Source: Oscillospiraceae bacterium (GTDB lineage: Bacteria > Bacillota > Clostridia > Oscillospirales > SIG627). From it: DNA of 39,026 nt. The notes beneath the pieces are model-generated. The model made no database searches, was not told where the DNA came from, and saw only the letters and a list, made by a program, of their open reading frames with translations. The position numbers were made by a program, and so were the translations under genes. This document shows positions 23,558 to 31,774 of this stretch, piece after piece; positions within the stretch are counted from its first letter, which is position 1, and every line of letters begins with the position of its first letter. The stretch lies in the NCBI GenBank assembly GCA_015063605.1, contig SVTV01000027.1, positions 1 through 39,026 of the forward strand, written 5' to 3'.

Positions 23558-24007
23558 ATGTCTTACGTAATTAAAAATAAAAAACTGTTCGCAGTTATTA
23601 TGCTCGTTGTTATGATGAGCTCTGTTCTCGTTCTCCCCGCTTCCGCTGCTTTGAACTACGGAATGGGCGGAGTGTCTTATACCGATGCAAACGGTGTTCA
23701 GTATGCCGAGGGATATATTTGGAACAGTTACGATAATCCCTATGAACTCAACGGACGTTTGGAATCTGATACACAACATTCTATGTGCGTAGTATTATTT
23801 GCACGGGCAATTGATTTACAGGCATTATCTGTATTCGAAGAAGATGTTCTTTTTAGTATGGATGGTGGCTATAGATATTCAACATGGGCGAATGCTACTC
23901 TTACCCTTGACGAACAACGATATCATCCTTATCAAGCTTCCGCTGACTTTATAGTTGATGGAGTATTAAAAACATACGATTATTCCGGAGGATGGAATTG
24001 GGGTTAA
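23558..24007 (+). CDS. Small secreted protein, unknown family (island II)
   Basis: A 149-residue paralogue of the 9892-10323 protein. The signal peptide ends LPASA (cleavage after residue 30) and is identical in sequence to that of the paralogue. The mature chain begins ALNYGMGGVSYTDANG. Residues after about 54 diverge fully (NSYDNPYELNGRLESD here), before a C-terminal region with YSTWANAT and ADFIVDGVLK comes back into register. AAAGGAG lies 7 bases before the ATG. It is Tyr/Trp/Asp-rich with one Cys in the mature part (Cys76 region). The lipoprotein gene follows after 136 bases. The family is not one I recognise. Conserved ends around a diverged middle suggest selection for variation, for example in target or ligand. 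Confidence 0.8.
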   Translation: MSYVIKNKKLFAVIMLVVMMSSVLVLPASAALNYGMGGVSYTDANGVQYAEGYIWNSYDNPYELNGRLESDTQHSMCVVLFARAIDLQALSVFEEDVLFSMDGGYRYSTWANATLTLDEQRYHPYQASADFIVDGVLKTYDYSGGWNWG

Positions 24008-24079
24008 TACATAATCTGTTTATCCTAAAGAAATTCCATGATTGGTAATTTCATAGACTGATTATTAAATCATAAGGTT

Positions 24080-24127
24080 AACCGGGAATTTGTTATCAAG
24101 TTCCCGGTTTCGCAGAAACCATTTTTT
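24080..24127 (+). promoter_or_regulatory. Overlapping hairpins between secreted-protein and lipoprotein genes (island II)
   Basis: AACCGGGAA (24080-24088) pairs with TTCCCGGTT (24101-24109). The last GGTTT can alternatively pair with AAACC (24116-24120) in GGTTT-CGCAG-AAACC, which is followed by ATTTTTTC. The two helices exclude each other and the second has terminator form, as in an attenuator. It ends about 15 bases before the lipoprotein start. Confidence 0.5.
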
Positions 24128-24143
24128 CGGAAAGTAGGTAAGT

Positions 24144-25331
24144 ATGAAAAAGTTGATATATGTTTTTTTGATACTATCTGTTATCCTCTCTCTTTTCTCC
24201 TGCACAACACCTCTGGAGACAGTTCCAACTTCGGAAGAAATTGAAGAAACGATGGAGCCGGAATACACCGATGAATCACCGTTTGATTTTATTCTGGTTG
24301 CAATGGATGGGATATTGTACAGACTTTATCCGGAAGCAGAAATTCTTATTCCTGCTTGTATCGATCCATTATGTAATCATAAATCTCTCTCTTGCCCTTT
24401 GTCAAAAATGGGAGAAGTTGATGTTGTTGGAGATGTTTTATACTACTCAAGAAAAAGTTCGGGTGTAAGTACTGATCCTATAGACAAAATATGTACATAT
24501 AACCTTTTCACAGGAAAATATGATGTTGTCTATGAAACGAAAAAATCTGAGGAAAGCATAACATATTTATATGTTACAGAGCGATATTTATTTTTTAATT
24601 TGTTCAACTCTAATATTTCCTCGCACAATGATCGTCGCTTTCATTTGATAAGATATGATTTACAAACAGGAGAGTCTTTGGCTTTGGCAAAAGATGCACT
24701 CGATTCGATTCAAGCGCTATCTTCGGAAAACGGGAGAATATATTGGTATGATGGTGTAAATCATTATTCCACGGATTTTGAATATAAGAATAAAAAAGAT
24801 AATGACAGAGGCTTTCACAAAAACACCAGCACAGGCGGTTACGGGTTCTCATTTACTCCAACAGGTGAAATATTAAAAACACCAAATATCAACGGCAGCG
24901 CATGTCCGGAATACCGAATAACCCGAACGAACTTGAAAACAAGGGAAGAAAGCGTACTTATAGAATCTACAGGTACTATGGTTGTACCATATAACGGAAA
25001 ATTAATCTATACTCGTCCGGAACCGGCAGTTGTCATAGGCAAAGGAGCAAATGGTACTAACATCGTAGACCGATATGGAAGTAAGCTGTTTATCTGTAAC
25101 ATAGACGGGAGCGAAGACAGATTTCTTTGTGATATTTCCGGGAATAACTGCGTGCTGTTTTTAATGTCACGGGCAATAGGAGGTAAATACGGTGTCGGAG
25201 ATTATGTAACATGGCACTTGTGGTATTATGAACCCGTCAAAGGAAAGCCAGATGTTTTACAGCGTGGAGATGATAGAGTTCTCGTTGTAAATATCAATAC
25301 CGGTGAATACAAAATACTGAGTGTTGATTAA
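24144..25331 (+). CDS. Secreted lipoprotein with C-x4-C-x-H-x4-C motif (island II)
   Basis: A 395-residue paralogue of the 8603-9793 lipoprotein. The lipobox is LFSC with Cys20. An acidic, Thr/Glu-rich linker (about 21-45) leads to SPFDFILVAM, matching SPLDFIIVGV of the paralogue, then C72-IDPL-C77-N-H79-KSLS-C84. Repeated beta-strand pieces (YLFFNLF, GRIYWYDGVNHYSTD, KLFICNIDGSEDRFLCDISG) suggest a propeller-like fold. It ends VLVVNINTGEYKILSVD, the sequence also kept in the remnant at 8501. Identity with the paralogue is patchy, far below that of the leaders. AGGT lies 4 bases before the ATG. It is AT-rich compared with its neighbours. Function is unknown. Confidence 0.8.
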   Translation: MKKLIYVFLILSVILSLFSCTTPLETVPTSEEIEETMEPEYTDESPFDFILVAMDGILYRLYPEAEILIPACIDPLCNHKSLSCPLSKMGEVDVVGDVLYYSRKSSGVSTDPIDKICTYNLFTGKYDVVYETKKSEESITYLYVTERYLFFNLFNSNISSHNDRRFHLIRYDLQTGESLALAKDALDSIQALSSENGRIYWYDGVNHYSTDFEYKNKKDNDRGFHKNTSTGGYGFSFTPTGEILKTPNINGSACPEYRITRTNLKTREESVLIESTGTMVVPYNGKLIYTRPEPAVVIGKGANGTNIVDRYGSKLFICNIDGSEDRFLCDISGNNCVLFLMSRAIGGKYGVGDYVTWHLWYYEPVKGKPDVLQRGDDRVLVVNINTGEYKILSVD

Positions 25332-25360
25332 ATGTCAGCAAAACTATATTTTATCCGATA

Positions 25361-25420
25361 CGCAAAAAGGAGGTTGTACGAGGTAAAGAGCTTACCTTTT
25401 TCGTACAGCACCTTTTTGCG
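25361..25420 (+). terminator. Hairpin terminator of island II (copy C)
   Basis: CGCAAAAAGGAGGTTGTACG pairs with the segment ending CCTTTTTGCG (25411-25420); an inner GGTAA/TTACC helix makes the total stem about 22 bp. GTTTTTTTG follows. It starts 30 bases after the lipoprotein stop and is nearly identical to copy D at 11174-11233. Confidence 0.85.
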
Positions 25421-25443
25421 GTTTTTTTGTTTTTGGGTGATAT

Positions 25444-25497
25444 AACAATCCCTCCGTCACGGCTTCGCCGTGCCACCTCCCCTTACACAGAGGAGGC
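25444..25497 (+). repeat. MITE-like palindromic repeat, copy 3
   Basis: ACAATCCCTCCG, hairpin CACGGC-TTC-GCCGTG, then CCTCC ... GGAGG. It has the same plan and orientation (in window coordinates) as copy 1 at 10935-10988. It lies between the island II terminator and the rsgA terminator. Confidence 0.65.
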
Positions 25498-25531
25498 ATA
25501 AAGGTGCGAACATATCAACATTACAAAACAA

Positions 25532-25560
25532 AAGGTGCGGTTCGCATAGAACTGCACCTT
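25532..25560 (-). terminator. Terminator of the yicC-rsgA operon
   Basis: On the minus strand AAGGTGC-A-GTTC pairs with GAAC-C-GCACCTT (one A/C mismatch), then TTGTTTTG. It is 21 bases after the rsgA stop. Confidence 0.8.
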
Positions 25561-25580
25561 AAATTTTGGATCATAAAAAA

Positions 25581-26549
25581 TCAATATCCGAATTTTTTAT
25601 CCCACTTATTATGATTCTTCACACAATTAAAAAGATATACATAGCTTTCGTGGCGGGAACGGGGGATCAAGCCATCGTTTACCGCCTTGATTATTGCACA
25701 GCCTTCTTCAACGGTGTGTGTACACTTTGTATATTTGCATGAGCCTATATGCTCATTGAATTCCATAAAAGCATACGGAAGCTCTTCCTTCGATATGAGA
25801 AAGAATTTTTCAAAATCGAGAAGAGAGAATCCGGGAGTATCGGCAAGAAATGTCTCGGAATCCTCATCTATATATTCGGAAACCGGGATCTTATATAATA
25901 CCGAATCCCGTGTGGTATTCTTTCCGCGTCTGAGTCTCAGACTCAATTCGCCCGTCTTTAAAAAATCATTCCCGAAAATGGAATTCATCAAGGTGGTCTT
26001 TCCGACACCGCTTAAGCCCGCGAAGGCGCATATTTTCCCCGTTGCTTCGGGTAAGATCACCGATGCAGCCTTTGGATGCTCGTCTATGGAAAAGCTGAAT
26101 ACCTTGTGTCCGCATGAACTGTATGTATCTTTAAGATCCTCAGCCGAGTTTTTATCAAGCTCGGCTTTGTTTATTATCAAGATAGGCTCGATATCATGAT
26201 GATATGCAATGACGGAAAGCTTGTCAATGGAAAGCTTTGAGGGCTCGGGAGAAGCCGCGGCACAAACGATAAAAAGAATATCGATATTTGCCACGGGAGG
26301 GCGGGGCATGAGATTCTTTCTTTCATTTACGCTTATAATAAAGCCTCTGTCTTTTCCCGGAATAAAGCTTACCGTGTCACCTGCAACGGGTACGATATCA
26401 TTATGTCTGAATGAGCCCTTGGCAGAGCAATTATAAACGACATCACCGGATATGACCGAATAGATACCGCCGACACAGCTTAGTATCCTTCCCGTTAAAG
26501 CCTCTTCATGGGATATTTTGTCAATACTTTTCTTTTCTCTATATGCCAT
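25581..26549 (-). CDS. rsgA: Ribosome small subunit-dependent GTPase A
   Basis: A 322-residue circularly permuted GTPase that checks late 30S maturation. After an N-terminal OB domain come G4 (NKAELD), G1 (GLSGVGKTTLMN) and G3 (DTPGFS), and a C-terminal zinc knuckle CKYTKCTHTVEEGC with the expected three Cys and one His. It starts 2 bases after prkC ends, has no visible ribosome site, and is probably translationally coupled. Last gene of the operon; the prkC-rsgA neighbourhood is conserved in Bacillota. Confidence 0.96.
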   Translation of the reverse strand: MAYREKKSIDKISHEEALTGRILSCVGGIYSVISGDVVYNCSAKGSFRHNDIVPVAGDTVSFIPGKDRGFIISVNERKNLMPRPPVANIDILFIVCAAASPEPSKLSIDKLSVIAYHHDIEPILIINKAELDKNSAEDLKDTYSSCGHKVFSFSIDEHPKAASVILPEATGKICAFAGLSGVGKTTLMNSIFGNDFLKTGELSLRLRRGKNTTRDSVLYKIPVSEYIDEDSETFLADTPGFSLLDFEKFFLISKEELPYAFMEFNEHIGSCKYTKCTHTVEEGCAIIKAVNDGLIPRSRHESYVYLFNCVKNHNKWDKKFGY

Positions 26550-26551
26550 GG

Positions 26552-28549
26552 TTATTCTGCGGGAGAAGGGTTGTTCTCCGTGTTATCCGAGGAACTGTCT
26601 TGTCCTTCGGAGGTGTTTTCATTTGTGCTTTCACCGTCGGAAGATCCGCTTTCTTCACCGCTTCCGGGTATGTCTGTCTGACCGTCGCCGCTCTCGTTGT
26701 TATCGGTATTCTCCTGCTTCTGTTTTTCCTCTTCCTCTTGTCTGCGTTTTTCTTCCAGATCGGCTAACGCTTCATCGGAATACTTGATACTTACGATGAG
26801 ATCGACTACCGTATACTTTTCGGCGCATTTCGTTTCGGGCGCAACGCTTTGATATATAACGATATCGGTATCAGCTTCCGAAGGTTCTCTGAAAACGTTA
26901 CCTAATTTGAAGCCGTTGAGCTCAAGAGCTTTCTTCGCGTCAATGAGTGTTTGCCCTTTAACACTTATCATGGTATTATACTTGATCTCTTGACCGTCAC
27001 TGACATAAAGAGTAACCGTTTCGCCTGCCGCTGTTTCATCACCGGGTGCTACACTCGTGGAGATAACATATCCCTCAAGAACGGCATCGTCGTATCTCTT
27101 CTCGATCTTGACCTCAAGCCCCATGTTCTTAAGCTTTATCTGAGCGCTTCTGTACTCGGTAACAGTAACATCCGGCATGGGGAATTTCTGCTTACCGAGG
27201 CTTACTACAAGAGAGATATCACAGAAGAGAGAAGGATTGGCTATCTTTCTGTGAGTTCCGCTTACAGGGTATTGAGATACTATAGTGTTTTCGGGATGAT
27301 CTGAACTGTAGGTATATTCAACATTCGAGATACGGAAGTTTTCTTCCTTCAATGTATTTGAAAGAGACGAGGAATACACGGTCCCTTCAAGCTGGGGAAC
27401 AGTCAGAGTCATGGAAAGATCTCTCGACTGAGTTCTCAGAAATGACATAAGGATTATTACCGCACTTACAGCCAAAACAAGGAAAAATGCGGCAGAAACG
27501 CCGAATATGATAGGGAACATAGTCCGCTTTGCCTTTTTGATCTTCACGGGTTTCTTCTTCGGCTTTATCGGTTTTTCATCGATAACGGAAGGCTTTTTTA
27601 CCGCTCTCTTGTGAATGATATCCGGCTTTTTATCGTTATCCTCTTTGTCGTCTTCCTTTGTTATTACTTCGGTGCTTTTACGCTCATCTTCAAAAACAAC
27701 ATTATTATTGGATTTGAATATATTGATGGCACGGATCATTGAGTGTGCGGATTTAAAACGGTCGGAGGGACTCTTGCGCATTGCCTTCAATATGATCTGC
27801 TCCAATCCCTTGGGAATTGTAGGATCTATCTTTGAAGGCTCACAAGGCTCATTATTTACCTGCATCATTGCAACAGCCAAGGGTGTCTCACCGTCGAAGG
27901 GAAGCTTACCTGTGACCATTTCATAAAGCATGATACCGACCGAATAGATATCCGTTCTGAAATCCGTAGGCTCTCCGCTTGCCTGCTCCGGACTTATATA
28001 GAAAACAGTACCCATTGCCTTATCCGTAAGTGTTATTGTATCGGAATTTGGAAGCTTTGCTATACCGAAATCCGTTACAGTCACCCTTTTATCGGAGCGG
28101 AGTATTATATTCTGAGGCTTTATATCGCGATGAACAATTTCCAATGAATGAGCATGCTCAAGAGCACTCAATATCTGCTCAATATAAGAAATTGCTTCGT
28201 TGAAATCAAGCTTTCCCTTTTCTTTAAGGTAATCCTTCAGGGTTATTCCCTCAAGAAATTCCATTACTATATATTTATGCGTATCGTTGAAAGCAACATC
28301 CTGTATATTAACGATGTTGGGGTGGGAAAGCATTGCAACCGCTTTCGATTCGTTTACAAACCTTCTTACCGATCTTTCATCCGAGGAGTTTTCATCGTTT
28401 AAAAGCTTTATAGCCACATCTGTGTTTGTCTGTAGGTCTACCGCCTTATAAACGACTGCCATACCGCCTATTCCGCAAAGAGTTGTCAATTTATATCGCT
28501 CATCAAGTACAGTACCGATAAGCTCTTCGTATTTTTTACGATCTATCAT
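26552..28549 (-). CDS. prkC: Ser/Thr protein kinase with PASTA domains
   Basis: A 665-residue membrane kinase. The cytoplasmic kinase domain has the Gly loop GIGGMAVVYKA (25-36), Lys48, HRDIKPQN (140-147) and DFG (160-162). A basic juxtamembrane region (PKKKPVKIKKAKR) precedes one membrane helix (about 345-370). Outside are three PASTA repeats, as in peptidoglycan/lipid II sensors, then a roughly 70-residue acidic, Ser/Gly/Asn-rich tail after a short charged coil (EEKRRQEEEEKQKQE). It works with the phosphatase encoded just upstream, in germination or cell-wall signalling. The tail is longer than in Bacillus PrkC. Confidence 0.96.
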   Translation of the reverse strand: MIDRKKYEELIGTVLDERYKLTTLCGIGGMAVVYKAVDLQTNTDVAIKLLNDENSSDERSVRRFVNESKAVAMLSHPNIVNIQDVAFNDTHKYIVMEFLEGITLKDYLKEKGKLDFNEAISYIEQILSALEHAHSLEIVHRDIKPQNIILRSDKRVTVTDFGIAKLPNSDTITLTDKAMGTVFYISPEQASGEPTDFRTDIYSVGIMLYEMVTGKLPFDGETPLAVAMMQVNNEPCEPSKIDPTIPKGLEQIILKAMRKSPSDRFKSAHSMIRAINIFKSNNNVVFEDERKSTEVITKEDDKEDNDKKPDIIHKRAVKKPSVIDEKPIKPKKKPVKIKKAKRTMFPIIFGVSAAFFLVLAVSAVIILMSFLRTQSRDLSMTLTVPQLEGTVYSSSLSNTLKEENFRISNVEYTYSSDHPENTIVSQYPVSGTHRKIANPSLFCDISLVVSLGKQKFPMPDVTVTEYRSAQIKLKNMGLEVKIEKRYDDAVLEGYVISTSVAPGDETAAGETVTLYVSDGQEIKYNTMISVKGQTLIDAKKALELNGFKLGNVFREPSEADTDIVIYQSVAPETKCAEKYTVVDLIVSIKYSDEALADLEEKRRQEEEEKQKQENTDNNESGDGQTDIPGSGEESGSSDGESTNENTSEGQDSSSDNTENNPSPAE

Positions 28550-28591
28550 CTATTTGACCATTCCTTATTTGCTGTATGAACTGTATTTTTA

Positions 28592-29362
28592 CTAAATTTC
28601 CACCAATACTGCCGTGATATTATCGCTGCCGCCGTTAAAATTAGCATATTCTATAAGCGTTTCAGCTTTTTCTTCAAGAGTTGTATTCTCATCTCTCAGG
28701 ATCTGCAGATAGGATCTGTCTTTATCAAAATATCCCGAAAGACCGTCACTGCAAAGCAGTATAAGCCCTTTGGAAAGCTCATGATGAACGATATCTGCTT
28801 CTACTGATTCTTCGACTCCTATGGCACGCATGATTATATTCTTTTTCGGGTGCTCTGCCGCGTCATCCTCGGTTATAGTACCGGAATCTATAAGAGACTG
28901 CACAAGGGAATGATCCTTTGTAAGCTTTTTCATGAATACATCTCTTATATCATAACATTCGTGAATATCGGGAATAAAATATGTTCTGCTGTCTCCTACA
29001 TTTACCGTTATGTATTCTTTACCGTCGGTAATAAAGGATGTAAAGGTAGTGCCCATTCCCGTAAGTGAGATATCATGCAAGGATTTGCGATATACCTCAT
29101 AATTTGCTTTGTATATGGCACGTTCTATTATTTTGTCTATTTTCGAAAGAGCTTCGCGATGGTTTTCACAAATGGATATCAGCTCTGTAAATTCAGCCTC
29201 GAAGACTGCCGAAGTCAATGCAGATGCAATGTTTCCGCCGTTAGCTCCTCCCATACCGTCACATACAAGGGCACAGGTAAAGCCTTTCGCATTGAATATT
29301 CGAAAGCAATCTTGATTAGATGAGCGTCTTTGTCCAATATCACTTAAGCCGAAATAGTTCAT
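28592..29362 (-). CDS. stp: PP2C-type Ser/Thr phosphatase (Stp/PrpC)
   Basis: A 256-residue metal-dependent phosphatase that reverses PrkC phosphorylation. Motifs are SDIGQRRSSNQD, VCDGMGGANGG, SLVQSLIDSG, ILLCSDGLSGYF and GGSDNITAVLVEI, covering the metal-binding aspartates. AAAGGAAAA precedes the ATG at 29362. The rlmN-stp-prkC-rsgA order is typical. Confidence 0.95.
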   Translation of the reverse strand: MNYFGLSDIGQRRSSNQDCFRIFNAKGFTCALVCDGMGGANGGNIASALTSAVFEAEFTELISICENHREALSKIDKIIERAIYKANYEVYRKSLHDISLTGMGTTFTSFITDGKEYITVNVGDSRTYFIPDIHECYDIRDVFMKKLTKDHSLVQSLIDSGTITEDDAAEHPKKNIIMRAIGVEESVEADIVHHELSKGLILLCSDGLSGYFDKDRSYLQILRDENTTLEEKAETLIEYANFNGGSDNITAVLVEI

Positions 29363-29404
29363 AGGTTTTTCCTTTACAAGATCAGTTAAAAATGAATCTG
29401 TATT

Positions 29405-30442
29405 TTAAAGCTTTTTCGCTCTGAGCTGTCCGCAGGCGGCGTTTATATCCGCTCCCATGGTCCTGCGAACCGTTACGTTGATCTTAGCCTTTTCCAATAC
29501 GGAAGAGAATGCATAAATATTTCTTCTTTCCGACGGAGCAAAGCTTCTTTCTTTAATGGTGTTTACCGGTATAAGATTTACATGACAAAGCATTCCCGAA
29601 AGAAGCTCAGCCAATTTTTCCGCACAGTATCTGCTGTCATTTACTCCCGATATAAGAGAGTATTCGAAGGATATCCTTCTTCCCGTTACAGCAATATACT
29701 TTTTGCAGGCTTCTATAAGCTCTTCGACGCAATACTTATTGTTAACCGGCATAAGCTTCGATCTTATGTCGTTCGTGGGGGCGTGAAGAGAAACGGATAG
29801 AGTGAGTTGAAGATTCTCCTTTGCAAGCCTTTCGATCTTATCAACAAGGCCGCAGGTGGAAAGAGATATATTTCTCATTCCGATATTGAGTCCCTTGGGA
29901 TCGTTTACAAGGCGGAGAAACTTCAATGTGTTATCATAATTATCCAAGGGTTCTCCTATTCCCATGAGAACGATGTGGTTTACCGTCAGATTGGGATTTG
30001 TTTTGCGAAGCTCCTTGTTTAGTATATGTATTTGTGAGAGCATTTCACCGGGAACGAGATTACGTGAGAATCCCGCCTTTGTGGATGCACAGAATGAGCA
30101 TCCCATCTTACATCCTGCCTGAGTGGATATGCAGGCGCTTATACCGTGCTCATAGGGAAGAGCAACGCATTCCGCATGCTCGCCGTCACGGAAGCGGCAT
30201 AATATCTTTACCGTGCCGTCAAGCTTTGATCTGTAGATCTCTGCAGGCTCCGCAGAAGAGATATAACAAGCATCAGCAAGAAGTTCTCTGTGCTTTTTTG
30301 AAATATTTGTCATTTCATCAAAGGAATCAGCGCCCTTTGATACCCATTCGAATATTTGTTTTGCTCTGTACTTTTCGATTCCGAGAGAAAGTATAAGCTC
30401 TTCTGTTTCTTCTATATTAAGTGATTTTAAATCAATTGCCAT
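29405..30442 (-). CDS. rlmN: 23S rRNA (adenine-2503-C2)-methyltransferase
   Basis: A 345-residue radical SAM methyltransferase that makes m2A2503 in 23S rRNA (and m2A37 in some tRNAs). The motif QAGCKMGCSFCASTKAGF has the C-x3-C-x2-C cluster site. MGIGEPLDNYDN and the C-terminal MGADINAACGQL, holding the catalytic Cys, are intact. Length is typical. GGACG lies shortly before the ATG; rsmB ends 9 bases upstream. Confidence 0.97.
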   Translation of the reverse strand: MAIDLKSLNIEETEELILSLGIEKYRAKQIFEWVSKGADSFDEMTNISKKHRELLADACYISSAEPAEIYRSKLDGTVKILCRFRDGEHAECVALPYEHGISACISTQAGCKMGCSFCASTKAGFSRNLVPGEMLSQIHILNKELRKTNPNLTVNHIVLMGIGEPLDNYDNTLKFLRLVNDPKGLNIGMRNISLSTCGLVDKIERLAKENLQLTLSVSLHAPTNDIRSKLMPVNNKYCVEELIEACKKYIAVTGRRISFEYSLISGVNDSRYCAEKLAELLSGMLCHVNLIPVNTIKERSFAPSERRNIYAFSSVLEKAKINVTVRRTMGADINAACGQLRAKKL

Positions 30443-30451
30443 ATTTTCGTC

Positions 30452-31774
30452 CTAAATTTTATAAAATATATCGAAATAAAAACCGTCGCATGAGCTTGTG
30501 GATTTGGGGAACACGGTAATACCTTTTTCTTTTCCCTCGGCTCTTACGAAATCCTTATGAGTTTCGAGAAATCTTTCCGAGATCTTATCATTTTCATCGG
30601 GGTTAAGAGTACATGTGGAGTAGAGAAGACGTCCGCCTTTTTTTACATATCCGCAACTCTTTGATAGTATTTCATATTGGATATCGGGAAGTGTCTTTAT
30701 TTCCTCCGCTGTCTTGTATCTGATCTCGGGCTTTTTTGAAATGACACCGAAGCCGGAACAGGGAGCGTCGCATATAACGGCATCCGCCTTCCCGAAATAT
30801 TCTTCAAGAGGTGTCCGCCCGTCACACACTTCGCTTTCGATGATATCAGTTCCGATATGTACAGCACCCTTTTCTATCAAGGAAAGCTTTGAAGCATGTA
30901 TATCAAGGGAAAGAATTCTTCCTTGATTATTCATCATTACAGCTGCCGCAAAGGATTTTCCGCCGGGACACGCACAGGTGTCAATAACAAACTCACCGGG
31001 AGCGGGAGCTAATGCAGATACGGCTCTCAAGGAAGACGTATCCTGAACGAAAAAAAGACCTTCATCGTATCCGGGAAGCTCATACGGAACGGCGTTTTCA
31101 TTGAACACTATACTGTTTATACCATCCAAAGGAATACCGCATGAATAACCGGCTTCAAGAAATCTCTTGCACAATTCATCTGCGGATATCTTCACCGTGT
31201 TGACCGTTACCGAAATATAAGACCGGCGGTTTTGAGCCTCAAGGATCTCAATTGCTTTCTTCTCTCCGTATCCTTTTTTCAGGATATTGTACACGTCGGA
31301 AGAACAGGAATATTTTACCGTAGGAGCCGTTATTTCATTTTTCTCAGCTACTTTTTCAAAGGATGTATCATTATATGCTCTGAGGAACGCTCTAAGTACC
31401 GCATTAACAAAGGATACTGCGCCTTTACCGCCGCTTCTCACCGAATTGCATGCTTCGTTTACTACGGCATAAGAGGGGATCTTATCTGTAAACATAAGCT
31501 GATAGAAGGCAATTCTCAAAGCATTTTGAACGGTAAGAGACAAAGGTCTTCCCGTTTTATTGAAAAGTGATATAACATGATCGAGCGAGACTTTTCTTTC
31601 GATAACACCGTAAAACAGCACGGTAAACAACGATCTGTCGGAGCTAGTGAGAGAGTATCTTTTAAGATACGAATCAAGCTCTATATTTGAATAGCTTTTT
31701 GACTTGTCACATTTTACGAGCGCATCGAGAACTATCGAACGTACTGAACGGATGGTGTTGTTATTATCCTTCAT
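30452..31774 (-). CDS. rsmB: 16S rRNA (cytosine-967-C5)-methyltransferase
   Basis: A 440-residue enzyme with an N-terminal NusB-like RNA-binding domain (about 1-140) and a Rossmann methyltransferase domain. DTCACPGGKSF is the SAM-binding motif. CDAPCSGFG and YSTCTLNPDEN carry the two cysteines of the m5C mechanism. Its start overlaps the end of the metallopeptidase gene by 4 bases (ATGA), so coupling is likely. Confidence 0.96.
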   Translation of the reverse strand: MKDNNNTIRSVRSIVLDALVKCDKSKSYSNIELDSYLKRYSLTSSDRSLFTVLFYGVIERKVSLDHVISLFNKTGRPLSLTVQNALRIAFYQLMFTDKIPSYAVVNEACNSVRSGGKGAVSFVNAVLRAFLRAYNDTSFEKVAEKNEITAPTVKYSCSSDVYNILKKGYGEKKAIEILEAQNRRSYISVTVNTVKISADELCKRFLEAGYSCGIPLDGINSIVFNENAVPYELPGYDEGLFFVQDTSSLRAVSALAPAPGEFVIDTCACPGGKSFAAAVMMNNQGRILSLDIHASKLSLIEKGAVHIGTDIIESEVCDGRTPLEEYFGKADAVICDAPCSGFGVISKKPEIRYKTAEEIKTLPDIQYEILSKSCGYVKKGGRLLYSTCTLNPDENDKISERFLETHKDFVRAEGKEKGITVFPKSTSSCDGFYFDIFYKI

